From NCBI GenBank assembly GCA_045589235.1, contig JAZNOR010000050.1, positions 1-32,197 of the forward strand: 32,197 nt of DNA, given 5' to 3'. This document shows positions 15,274 through 22,948 of the stretch, in pieces. Numbering within the stretch: position 1 is the first letter of the stretch; each line of letters starts with the position of its first letter. The notes beneath the pieces are model-generated. The model worked only from the letters and a program-made list of their open reading frames with translations, searched no databases and was not told where the DNA came from. A program made the translations under genes and the position numbers. Source of the DNA: RGIG7332 sp045589235 (GTDB lineage Bacteria; Bacillota; Clostridia; Oscillospirales; JAAYXM01).

Positions 15274-17527
15274 CTGTCACATCTCCTTTTAGCTGAGTGT
15301 AAACACGTGATAAAAATACCGCCGCTTCTGCACGGGTTGCACCGTTTTTCGGGTTTAACTTACCGTGTGAATCACCTGCGACAAGCTCGTTTGAAACAAG
15401 TGTTGCAAGAGCAGGCAGCGCATATGTCGCAATGTCGGCTTTATCTGCAAAGGCATCTAAAACTGTAGTATCGCTATCACTTTTCATATTCATAACACGC
15501 CAGGTGAGTGTAAACATTTCTTCACGTGTGATGCTGCGCTCCGGCGCAAAGGTTGTGTCGCTTGTTCCCTTTGCAATTCCGAGCCGCTTCGCGGTTGCGA
15601 GCTCGTTATAGTAATATGAACCAACGGGCACATCATCAAATTGTGTTGTAATTTCGGCATCCGGTGTGATTTCCATAAGGCGTAGCAACATAAGGATAAA
15701 GTCTGCACGCTTTATGCTACGCGAAGGTGCGAACTCAGTTTCAGATACACCGTTTATTATGTTTGCATTATATAAAATTGAAAGTGAATCCTTTGCCCAG
15801 ATATGAGCTTCCATATCGGTAAACGGAAGCGGTTTAATGGGTTCGGGTCCGTCTATATTAACTGCTATTTCTTTAACCGTTTCACCGTGGCGGATTATGA
15901 TTTTACCTTCTGACTTTACTGATGTTGCGGTAAATTCACCCGGTGCGGTGAAGCTTCCGATGTCACCTTCAACCTCCCAGGTTAAAAGGTCATTTGAGAA
16001 CGAAACCGGGTCTCCGCCGGATTTGAGTGAAACAGGAATGCTTTGTTTTTCATCTGCCTTGATGGTTAAACTGTCAGTTGCAATGATTTCGTCTACTTTA
16101 TCCAGTACCGTTACGGAATACGTACCGGAAACTGAATCTGCATAAGCTGTAATTTCGGCAGTACCTGCTTTTGACGGTGTGTAGAGTCCTGTAGACGCAA
16201 TTTCACCGTATTCTTCATCGACATTCCAATAAATCTGAGAATTTATCGGGTAAGAGAGATAGTTGTCGTCAATGCCGCCGACAACGGTTGCAGTGTATGC
16301 GCCACCGAGTAACACCTTGTTGTTTATCATTGAAAGAATGAGCTTTGTCGGAGCTGTTACAGGCGCTGTATTTACTAAAAGTGCGCCATTAGCAACAGCT
16401 CGCGCATAGATATCTGCCGAGCAGTTAATCATTTTAGCATCGGTTTCGCCGAGTTTGCGCAGGGCAAATGTGGTTGAGCCGCCACCATCTAAATTAATTG
16501 CATCAACGCAGCCGAGGTCTTTCATAATTGTTGCCGCCTGCTTGTATGTTGCGCCAACTGAATATCCGCTTAAACGGCCGTCAACCGTATAGAAGACAAC
16601 GTTACCGTCTTCTTTGATACCAATAACCGTGCGTGGTGAACGCTCGGTACCCGAAACGTCCTGAATTTCGCCGTCTTTTAAAAGCAGATAATTTCCTGCA
16701 ATTGCAAACTCTACATCAGACCAGAATTCATTGAATTCAAGAAAAATAGAAACTTCCTGCTGTGGAGCGAGGGAAAGAAGCAAATCTTTATAAGTACCTC
16801 GTGCAGAAAGAACAACCTTACCCTCAGGGATTGGGGTGTTTCCGCCCTCTGCGCGGGTTTCTAATACCATGAGAGAAATGGTTTCACCGTGGCGGAATTC
16901 ACCGTAATATACATCACAAATAACCTCAACGGCATCTGTTGCAGCTTTTGTGGATGTATCAAATTTGTCGTTATATACAATTAAGCTGTTTTCTTCAGTA
17001 TGGCGATTGTTTATGCCAGAAAGCGGAGTCTTTTTACCGTCTACTATAAGAATTTTATTCATAATTGTACCGTGTGCCTGGCAGAAAGCGGTACCGTCTG
17101 ATTTAATGCCGAATGCAACGGAATACTGCGGAGGAGTGGTAAAAATCTCACCATCCTCCATAAAAATACCAAACGGAACGCCGTGTGACATATTAAAATA
17201 GTCGCCGTTTATTCCTGCAACAACTTGCCCTTCTCCGAGCTCATTGAAATCAGCTGCCATACCGGCAAGCGTTTGAACACCATTAACGCGTCCCTTGCTC
17301 ATTCCTGCGCGGAGAGATAAATATTCTGAAGTTGGGTCAAATTCAAGTGCGTGAATTTTCTGTGGTCCTACCGGTGAAGAAAGCTCAATGTTACTGTAGG
17401 TAGCCCCTGGCGCAACAGTTTGTTCACTTGCCTTTGTAATCGTGCCCCACGACCAATTTTCAAGCGAAAAAGCTGAAGCATTGCAGAAAAAGCACGCCGC
17501 AAGGAACAGCGAAATAATTTTTTTCAT
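15191..17527 (-). CDS. Secreted phosphodiester glycosidase (NAGPA-like) with three SLH domains
   Basis: Predicted surface protein of 778 residues. A signal peptide (1-19, cleavage after ASA) is followed by an NAGPA-type phosphodiester glycosidase domain (about 60-385) with the characteristic AGINGDYFN (104-112) and a later NLDGGGSTT. Next come about 180 residues of Ig-like/Big-type strands (LYTPSKAGTAEITAYA). Three SLH repeats follow (about 568-625, 629-690, 692-750; each with an NAxIINGxSxTxFxPxxSIxR-like pattern), which anchor proteins to pyruvylated wall polymers. A Glu/Ser/Pro/Thr tail ends the protein, and its last 83 nt overlap the peptidase gene. The domain removes N-acetylglucosamine from phosphodiesters in known members; its substrate here, perhaps wall teichoic material or an exopolymer, is unknown. 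The ATG at 17527 has a weak AAGGA site. Confidence 0.9.
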   Translation of the reverse strand: MKKIISLFLAACFFCNASAFSLENWSWGTITKASEQTVAPGATYSNIELSSPVGPQKIHALEFDPTSEYLSLRAGMSKGRVNGVQTLAGMAADFNELGEGQVVAGINGDYFNMSHGVPFGIFMEDGEIFTTPPQYSVAFGIKSDGTAFCQAHGTIMNKILIVDGKKTPLSGINNRHTEENSLIVYNDKFDTSTKAATDAVEVICDVYYGEFRHGETISLMVLETRAEGGNTPIPEGKVVLSARGTYKDLLLSLAPQQEVSIFLEFNEFWSDVEFAIAGNYLLLKDGEIQDVSGTERSPRTVIGIKEDGNVVFYTVDGRLSGYSVGATYKQAATIMKDLGCVDAINLDGGGSTTFALRKLGETDAKMINCSADIYARAVANGALLVNTAPVTAPTKLILSMINNKVLLGGAYTATVVGGIDDNYLSYPINSQIYWNVDEEYGEIASTGLYTPSKAGTAEITAYADSVSGTYSVTVLDKVDEIIATDSLTIKADEKQSIPVSLKSGGDPVSFSNDLLTWEVEGDIGSFTAPGEFTATSVKSEGKIIIRHGETVKEIAVNIDGPEPIKPLPFTDMEAHIWAKDSLSILYNANIINGVSETEFAPSRSIKRADFILMLLRLMEITPDAEITTQFDDVPVGSYYYNELATAKRLGIAKGTSDTTFAPERSITREEMFTLTWRVMNMKSDSDTTVLDAFADKADIATYALPALATLVSNELVAGDSHGKLNPKNGATRAEAAVFLSRVYTQLKGDVTDEEPTESDEESKPQEETTPLPSDEPTI

Positions 17528-17556
17528 TTTACATCGTCCTTAAATTTAAAGATTTA

Positions 17557-17579
17557 CTGCCACGGGTGCCCCGTGGCAG
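17557..17579 (-). terminator. Perfect hairpin between secA and the SLH protein gene, no clear T-tract
   Basis: CTGCCACGGG (17557-17566) pairs perfectly with CCCGTGGCAG (17570-17579) around a three-base loop. On the minus strand it is followed by TAAATCTTTAAATTT rather than a run of T's, so it may be a weak terminator, an RNA processing or stability element, or an attenuator between secA and the next gene. Confidence 0.5.
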
Positions 17580-17586
17580 AGAAATT

Positions 17587-20334
17587 TTATTCATTACGTC
17601 CGCAGCATTTTTTATATTTCAAGCCGCTTCCGCACGGGCATGGGTCATTTCTACCCACTTTTTCAGCCTTTTTAACTGGTGATTTTTTAACTGTTTCTTC
17701 GCCCCCTGCGCTCTCGCCCGTGATTTTCGCAACGCGCTCACGCTTAGGAGCTTCGTTTGAAACACGAACAGTAAAGATAAGTCGAATTGTGGTTTCGCCG
17801 ATTGAAGCAATCATCTCTTCAAACATATCAAAGCCTGCATTTTTATACTCATCAATCGGATTGCGCTGTGCATAAGCATTAAGCCCGATTCCGTGGCGCA
17901 ACTCGTGCATCGCATCAATGTGATTCATCCAATGTTCATCAACCGTTCGGAGAAGCATAACGCGCTCAAGCTCGCGCATAACGGGTGCGGCGAGTGCTTC
18001 TTCACGCTCTGCATAAACTCGCTCTGCAATTTCAATTACATCTTCTGCAAGTTTATCTGCGGTATAATCCCAGGAATTTAAATCTTCAAGTGTGTAGTTA
18101 ATATCTTCCGGCTTTAAGAAAATACCAACGTATTTTGCGCGCACCTGATCCAAATGATAGCTCTGAACATACTTTTCAGGAGCTACGATTTCATTTACAC
18201 TTGAAGTAATTGATGATGTGAGCATATTGCGGATAGATGCGGTTACATCCTCGCCGTCAAGCACCTGTTTTCGCTGTGAATAAATAATTTCGCGCTGCTT
18301 ATTCATAACATCGTCGTATTCAAGCACGTTCTTACGAATAGCAAAGTTTTTTGATTCAACGCGCTTTTGCGCGGTTTCAATAGCATTTGTGAGCATCTTT
18401 TGCTCAATTGGGGTGTCCTCGTCAAGACCAAGCGTTTCCATCATACCCATAATTCGCTCGGAGCCGAAGAGGCGCATAATATCATCATCGAGTGCTAAAT
18501 AGAATCTGCTCGCACCCTCGTCACCCTGACGGCCGGCACGACCGCGGAGCTGGTTGTCGATTCTTCGCGATTCGTGGCGCTCTGTGCCGATAATGAAGAG
18601 ACCGCCGGTTTCACGGACCTTAACAGCCTCAGCATCGCAAACTGCTTTGTGCTTTGCATAAAGCTCGCGATATTTTTCACGTGCAGCAAGAATTTCCGCA
18701 TCATCGGTAGGAGCAGATCCGCCTGCATCAACGATTAAATTTTCATCCATACCGCTTTTGCGAAGGTCACTTTTTGCCATATAATCTGCATTACCGCCGA
18801 GCATAATATCAGTACCGCGACCTGCCATATTCGTAGCAATTGTGATTGCGCCGAGCTTACCTGCCTGAGCTACGATTTCAGCTTCCTTTTCGTGGTGCTT
18901 TGCATTTAAAACAACGTGTTTTATTCCCTTTTTGCGGAGCATTCCTGAAATAAGCTCACTCTTTTCAATTGAAATTGTACCGACGAGAACAGGCTGACCA
19001 CGCGTTAAACAATCCTCAATCTGCGCGATAATTGCACGGAGCTTGCCTGCTTCATTTTTGTAAACAACATCAGGTAAATCACGGCGAATCATCGGCTTAT
19101 TGGTCGGAATTTCAACAACATCAAGGTTATAAATGTGCCTGAATTCCTCTTCCTCGGTGAGCGCAGTACCCGTCATACCTGAGAGTTTTTTGTACATACG
19201 GAAATAGTTCTGGAACGTGATTGTTGCAAGAGTTTTGCTCTCGTGCTGAATGTCAACGTGTTCCTTTGCTTCAATCGCCTGGTGAAGCCCCTCGGAATAC
19301 CGTCTGCCCGGCATAAGTCGACCGGTAAACTGGTCAACAATGACAATTTCACCTTCGCGCACAACATAGTCAATATCACGGCTCATAATACCGTGCGCAC
19401 GAATTGCCTGATTTATATGGTGTGAAAGCGTTGAATTATCCGGGTCGGATAAATTTTCAATGTTAAAGAATTTCTCTGCCTTTTCAATACCGCGCTGTGT
19501 CAATGTTACACTGCGGGCTTTTTCGTCAACAATGTAATCGCCGTCGCCAACATCATCTTGCTGTTCCTTTTCGTTTAAGGATTTGACCTTAAGGCAACGA
19601 AGCGTTGCAACAAAGCGGTCAACAAGCTGATAAATCGCGGTCGGAGTTTCGCCCTGACCAGAGATTATAAGCGGAGTTCGCGCTTCGTCAATCAAGATAG
19701 AGTCTACCTCGTCGACAATTGCGAAGGAATGAATGTCGCGCTGGACCATATCGTCCTTATAAATTGCCATATTGTCGCGCAGATAGTCGAAACCAAACTC
19801 GTTATTTGTACCGTAGGTAATATCTGAAAAATAAGCGGCTCTGCGCTCGTCATTGGTTAAACCGTGAACAATAACACCGACGGAGAGACCGAGAAAACGG
19901 TGCACTCTGCCCATAAGCTCACCCTGGTACTTAGCGAGGTAATCGTTTACCGTTACAACGTGTACGCCATTGCCCGAAAGCGCATTTAAGTATGACGGGA
20001 AAGTCGCAACAAGAGTTTTACCTTCACCTGTCTTCATTTCCGCAATTCTGCCCTGGTGAAGTACGATACCGCCTATAAGCTGAACGGGGAATGCACGAAG
20101 ACCCAGCACTCGGTCAGCCGCCTCGCGAACGGTTGCATAAGCCTCGGGTAATATGTCATCAAGAGTTTCGCCGTTTGCAAGGCGATCTTTGAACTCCGAG
20201 GTTTTTGCGCGCAGAGCATCGTCTGAAAGAGCCCGATATTCGTCTTCCATAGATAAAATTTTATCAACAAGAGGTTTAATTTTCTTAGTTTCACGCTCGC
20301 TGTGCGTGCCAAAAAGCTTAGTAATTAAACTCAT
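17587..20334 (-). CDS. secA: Preprotein translocase ATPase SecA
   Basis: Motor that pushes unfolded preproteins through SecYEG. The 915-residue protein has Walker A MKTGEGKT (100-107), Walker B with DEVDSILIDEARTP (207-220), the preprotein cross-linking and helical scaffold regions, motif GRAGRQGDEGASRF in the second nucleotide-binding lobe, and the C-terminal zinc-binding tail CPCGSGLKYKKCC (899-911), which binds SecB or ribosomes in other bacteria. The start at 20334 has AGGAGG about eight bases ahead. A loop near residues 255-270 (KSLNEKEQQDDVGDGDY) is a little longer than in Bacillus SecA. Downstream on the same strand is a secreted SLH protein, a likely SecA client. Confidence 0.98.
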   Translation of the reverse strand: MSLITKLFGTHSERETKKIKPLVDKILSMEDEYRALSDDALRAKTSEFKDRLANGETLDDILPEAYATVREAADRVLGLRAFPVQLIGGIVLHQGRIAEMKTGEGKTLVATFPSYLNALSGNGVHVVTVNDYLAKYQGELMGRVHRFLGLSVGVIVHGLTNDERRAAYFSDITYGTNNEFGFDYLRDNMAIYKDDMVQRDIHSFAIVDEVDSILIDEARTPLIISGQGETPTAIYQLVDRFVATLRCLKVKSLNEKEQQDDVGDGDYIVDEKARSVTLTQRGIEKAEKFFNIENLSDPDNSTLSHHINQAIRAHGIMSRDIDYVVREGEIVIVDQFTGRLMPGRRYSEGLHQAIEAKEHVDIQHESKTLATITFQNYFRMYKKLSGMTGTALTEEEEFRHIYNLDVVEIPTNKPMIRRDLPDVVYKNEAGKLRAIIAQIEDCLTRGQPVLVGTISIEKSELISGMLRKKGIKHVVLNAKHHEKEAEIVAQAGKLGAITIATNMAGRGTDIMLGGNADYMAKSDLRKSGMDENLIVDAGGSAPTDDAEILAAREKYRELYAKHKAVCDAEAVKVRETGGLFIIGTERHESRRIDNQLRGRAGRQGDEGASRFYLALDDDIMRLFGSERIMGMMETLGLDEDTPIEQKMLTNAIETAQKRVESKNFAIRKNVLEYDDVMNKQREIIYSQRKQVLDGEDVTASIRNMLTSSITSSVNEIVAPEKYVQSYHLDQVRAKYVGIFLKPEDINYTLEDLNSWDYTADKLAEDVIEIAERVYAEREEALAAPVMRELERVMLLRTVDEHWMNHIDAMHELRHGIGLNAYAQRNPIDEYKNAGFDMFEEMIASIGETTIRLIFTVRVSNEAPKRERVAKITGESAGGEETVKKSPVKKAEKVGRNDPCPCGSGLKYKKCCGRNE

Positions 20335-20373
20335 TTTTAAAGCCTCCTAAAATCAAACTGCAAAATCAAGATA

Positions 20374-20382
20374 AGTATAACA
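20374..20382 (-). promoter_or_regulatory. Candidate extended -10 of the secA promoter
   Basis: The minus strand reads TGTTATACT (20382-20374), an extended -10 element about 40 nt before the secA start. No good -35 hexamer is seen at 16-18 nt upstream, which is common for extended -10 promoters. Confidence 0.45.
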
Positions 20383-20468
20383 TATTTTATACATATTAAA
20401 AAGAGTTTTCTAAATATTTTCACGAAATTGTAACATTCACGATTTTTGTGGATTTTATAAAAAATATG

Positions 20469-20477
20469 TGGTAAAAT
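20469..20477 (+). promoter_or_regulatory. Candidate extended -10 of the ahcY promoter
   Basis: TGGTAAAAT (20469-20477) lies 32 nt upstream of the ahcY start, with a poor -35 match TGGATT 17 nt before the hexamer. The 174-nt secA-ahcY gap shows no SAH riboswitch-like structure that I can see. Confidence 0.35.
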
Positions 20478-20508
20478 GAGGTAAACAAAAAGAATAAGGA
20501 GAAAAGTT

Positions 20509-21747
20509 ATGAGTATTGTTCGCGATGCCTCACTCTGGGAGTCGGGTAAAAAGAAAATAGATTGGGTAAAGGCTTGTATGCCTGTGCTCTCAACAATTGA
20601 AAAGAGATTTGAAAAGGAAAAACCGCTTAAAGGTCTCCGTCTTTCAATGTCAATACATCTGGAGGCGAAGACTGCATATCTTGCAATGGTGCTTGCAAAA
20701 GCAGGTGCCGAGGTAGCGGTGACGGGTTGCAATCCCCTATCCACTCAGGACGATGTTGCAGCGGCACTTCATCACGACGGATACAACGTATTCGCTTGGC
20801 ACGGTGCAACAGAGGAAGAATATACCGCACATCTCACCGAAACATTAAAGCACTGCCCGCACATCATTATTGACGACGGTGGTGATTTGGTAAATCTTCT
20901 CCACAGCAGTGCGCGTGAATACGGCAAAAACTTAATCGGTGGTGCTGAGGAAACAACAACCGGCGTGCACAGACTTCGCGCCCGTGCAAATGCAGGCGAT
21001 TTAGACTTCCCGATGCTAGCTGTCAACGATGCAAACTGCAAGCATCTTTTTGATAATCGCCACGGTACGGGGCAGTCAACCTGGGATGCGATTATGAACA
21101 CAACAAACCATATGATTGCAGGTAAAAATGTTGTTGTTGCAGGCTATGGATTCTGCGGTAAGGGCGTTTCACTAAGAGCACGCGGACTCGGTGCCAATGT
21201 AATTATCTGCGAGGTTTCACCGTTTAGGGCGCTTGAAGCATATGCAGACGGATATCGTGTTATGTCGATGGATGAGGCGGCAGGAATCGGTGATATTTTC
21301 GTAACGACTACCGGTTGCCGCGATATTATAAGAGACCGCCACTTCAAAAATATGAAAAATGGGGTGCTTCTTGCTAATTCCGGCCACTTTGATGTTGAAA
21401 TAAACAAGGATGAACTTAAGGCTCTCTCAGTTAATATTGAGGAGCGCAAGCCCAACATTGTTGGTTATACAATGGAAGACGGCAGAGTGTTAAATCTTTT
21501 GGGCGACGGTCGCCTTGTAAACTTAGCTGCAGGAAACGGACATCCGGCAGAGATTATGGACTTAAGCTTTGGTATCCAGGCACTTGGCGTTGAATATCTT
21601 GCAAAATTTGGACGAGACTTAAAGCCGGGACTTTATGACATTCCGACGCACATTGATGAAACAGTGGCACGTTTAAAGCTTGAAAGTGCCGGAATTTTCA
21701 TTGATAACTTAACAAAAGAACAAACAGAATATTTAGGCAAATGGTAA
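20509..21747 (+). CDS. ahcY: Adenosylhomocysteinase
   Basis: NAD-dependent hydrolase that splits S-adenosylhomocysteine to adenosine and homocysteine, relieving inhibition of methyltransferases. The 412-residue protein is of the shorter type lacking the roughly 40-residue insertion of many proteobacterial and eukaryotic enzymes. Substrate-site residues are visible: H50 (MSIHLEAKT), D123-D124, E148 with TTT (149-151), K178 and D182 (NDANCKHLFDN). The Rossmann NAD site is GYGFCG (212-217) in VVVAGYGFCGKG. The C-terminus has LTKEQTEYLGKW, the usual tail. ATG 20509 follows AAGGAG (20496-20501). It is monocistronic, divergent from secA, and ends in a two-way terminator. Confidence 0.97.
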   Translation: MSIVRDASLWESGKKKIDWVKACMPVLSTIEKRFEKEKPLKGLRLSMSIHLEAKTAYLAMVLAKAGAEVAVTGCNPLSTQDDVAAALHHDGYNVFAWHGATEEEYTAHLTETLKHCPHIIIDDGGDLVNLLHSSAREYGKNLIGGAEETTTGVHRLRARANAGDLDFPMLAVNDANCKHLFDNRHGTGQSTWDAIMNTTNHMIAGKNVVVAGYGFCGKGVSLRARGLGANVIICEVSPFRALEAYADGYRVMSMDEAAGIGDIFVTTTGCRDIIRDRHFKNMKNGVLLANSGHFDVEINKDELKALSVNIEERKPNIVGYTMEDGRVLNLLGDGRLVNLAAGNGHPAEIMDLSFGIQALGVEYLAKFGRDLKPGLYDIPTHIDETVARLKLESAGIFIDNLTKEQTEYLGKW

Positions 21748-21751
21748 AATA

Positions 21752-21777
21752 AAAAGCCACCCGATAGGGTGGCTTTT
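21752..21777. terminator. Two-way terminator between ahcY and the foldase gene
   Basis: A perfect 11-bp stem AAAAGCCACCC (21752-21762) with GGGTGGCTTTT (21767-21777), loop GATA. Convergent ahcY and foldase transcripts can both end here. Confidence 0.88.
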
Positions 21778-21785
21778 GGTTTTAA

Positions 21786-22865
21786 TTATTCGTGGTCGTG
21801 ACCGTCATCTGCTGTGTGAGTTGTGCTTGCGGCACTACCGCTGTCAAGCAAAGTTGATAAGTCGAGGTTATCAAACTCTTCTGTTGTTTTAACTTCAAAC
21901 TTTTCTGCAATTTCGAAGAGCTTGTCGCTAAATGCTGATGAAGCATAAGATAAATAATATGTGTCTAAATTCTCGCTTACATAAGCCTCGTCAAGCGGGA
22001 GACGCTTGATGATGTGAAGACCGGATGTTGAAAGGCAAATATCACTTACTTCATTAACACCGATGCCGAATGATGTTTCTGTAAATGTTGCATCAAGCGG
22101 TGAGCCTGAATCTGCAAGAATACCTTCTTTGTTGAAAACATAACCGTCAACATAGGTATCCATACCCGGGTCCTCGCCGTATTCTTTAATAAGAGCTTCA
22201 AAGTCTTCTCCTGCTTTTGCACGCCCCAGAGCTTCTTCTGCTTTTGCTTTCTTTTCAGCAAAGTCTGCATCTGATTCCTTTGCCTGAATTACAATGTGGC
22301 GAACGCGAACATTATTTGAAACAATATCGGAAATGACAAAGTTTTTATCAGTTTCATAAATTCCGCCCTGGCTGAATAGAGCTAAGAAAACTTTTTCCTG
22401 AAGACGACCGTTTGCCTGAACATAATCAAAGATTTCCTCAGTCATACCCTGCTCATTGAGAGTTTTAACAAACTCTGCCTTGCCGCCGGACTGCTCAACA
22501 TAAGAAGCCTTTTGCTCTTCGAGGTACTTTTTATCATCATCTGAGAGAGCGATGTCATGATCTTTTGCAAGAGCTTCAATAGCAATATACTGCTTTATGT
22601 TATCAAGAAAAGACTCCTTCATCATATCTCCCATTGTAGCATCGCCTTCGCCGGATTTCTGCGCAAGCAAATCTTTTAACTGTGTTGCGTCATAGCCGTA
22701 TGAGGTGTATGCAGAGAGTGTTGTGCGTGCCATAGCATTATAAAGCTCGGCATTGATTGGCTTACCATCAATTGTTCCGTAGTTTGCACTCTTTCCGCAA
22801 CCTGCAAAGCAGAGAACTAACATAACGACGGAAAGAATGAGTGCTAAAAGTTTAGTTTTTCTCAT
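21786..22865 (-). CDS. PrsA/SurA-like foldase lipoprotein (parvulin-type PPIase)
   Basis: Extracytoplasmic folding catalyst, 359 residues. The lipoprotein signal ends in CFAGC with C23 as the lipidated residue (phenylalanine at -3 is slightly unusual). A SurA-N-like chaperone region (about 30-180) is followed by a parvulin rotamase domain (about 185-285) beginning VRVRHIVI and ending SGLHIIKR. The last ten residues (HTADDGHDHE) are histidine and acid rich and could bind metal. I start it at ATG 22865, nine bases after AAGGGGA; an ATG at 22874 would sit directly against that site. It follows mfd, as in some Firmicutes, but has its own promoter. It probably folds secreted proteins after Sec export. 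Confidence 0.9.
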   Translation of the reverse strand: MRKTKLLALILSVVMLVLCFAGCGKSANYGTIDGKPINAELYNAMARTTLSAYTSYGYDATQLKDLLAQKSGEGDATMGDMMKESFLDNIKQYIAIEALAKDHDIALSDDDKKYLEEQKASYVEQSGGKAEFVKTLNEQGMTEEIFDYVQANGRLQEKVFLALFSQGGIYETDKNFVISDIVSNNVRVRHIVIQAKESDADFAEKKAKAEEALGRAKAGEDFEALIKEYGEDPGMDTYVDGYVFNKEGILADSGSPLDATFTETSFGIGVNEVSDICLSTSGLHIIKRLPLDEAYVSENLDTYYLSYASSAFSDKLFEIAEKFEVKTTEEFDNLDLSTLLDSGSAASTTHTADDGHDHE

Positions 22866-22904
22866 AAATTTCATTCCCCTTTAGTGTGGTTATTTACAAA
22901 AAAC

Positions 22905-22934
22905 ATTATAACATAAATAATATATAAAAAGCAA
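22905..22934 (-). promoter_or_regulatory. Candidate promoter of the foldase gene
   Basis: On the minus strand TTGCTT (22934-22929) and TATAAT (22910-22905) are separated by 18 nt, with TGT before the -10 box (extended -10). It sits in the 83-nt gap after mfd, about 40 nt from the foldase start. Confidence 0.6.
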
Positions 22935-22948
22935 ACAAATTGTAAATT

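Noticed and set aside
20335..20508. Possible SAH riboswitch before ahcY
   Set aside because: The gap is AT-rich with no GC-rich pseudoknot-like arms; nothing resembles the conserved SAH-binding core.
20337..20744. Minus-strand open frame of 135 codons spanning the secA-ahcY gap
   Set aside because: It is antisense to the first third of ahcY and then runs through AT-rich promoter DNA; no ribosome site and no recognisable motif. The hydrophobic end is a translation of AT-rich sequence.
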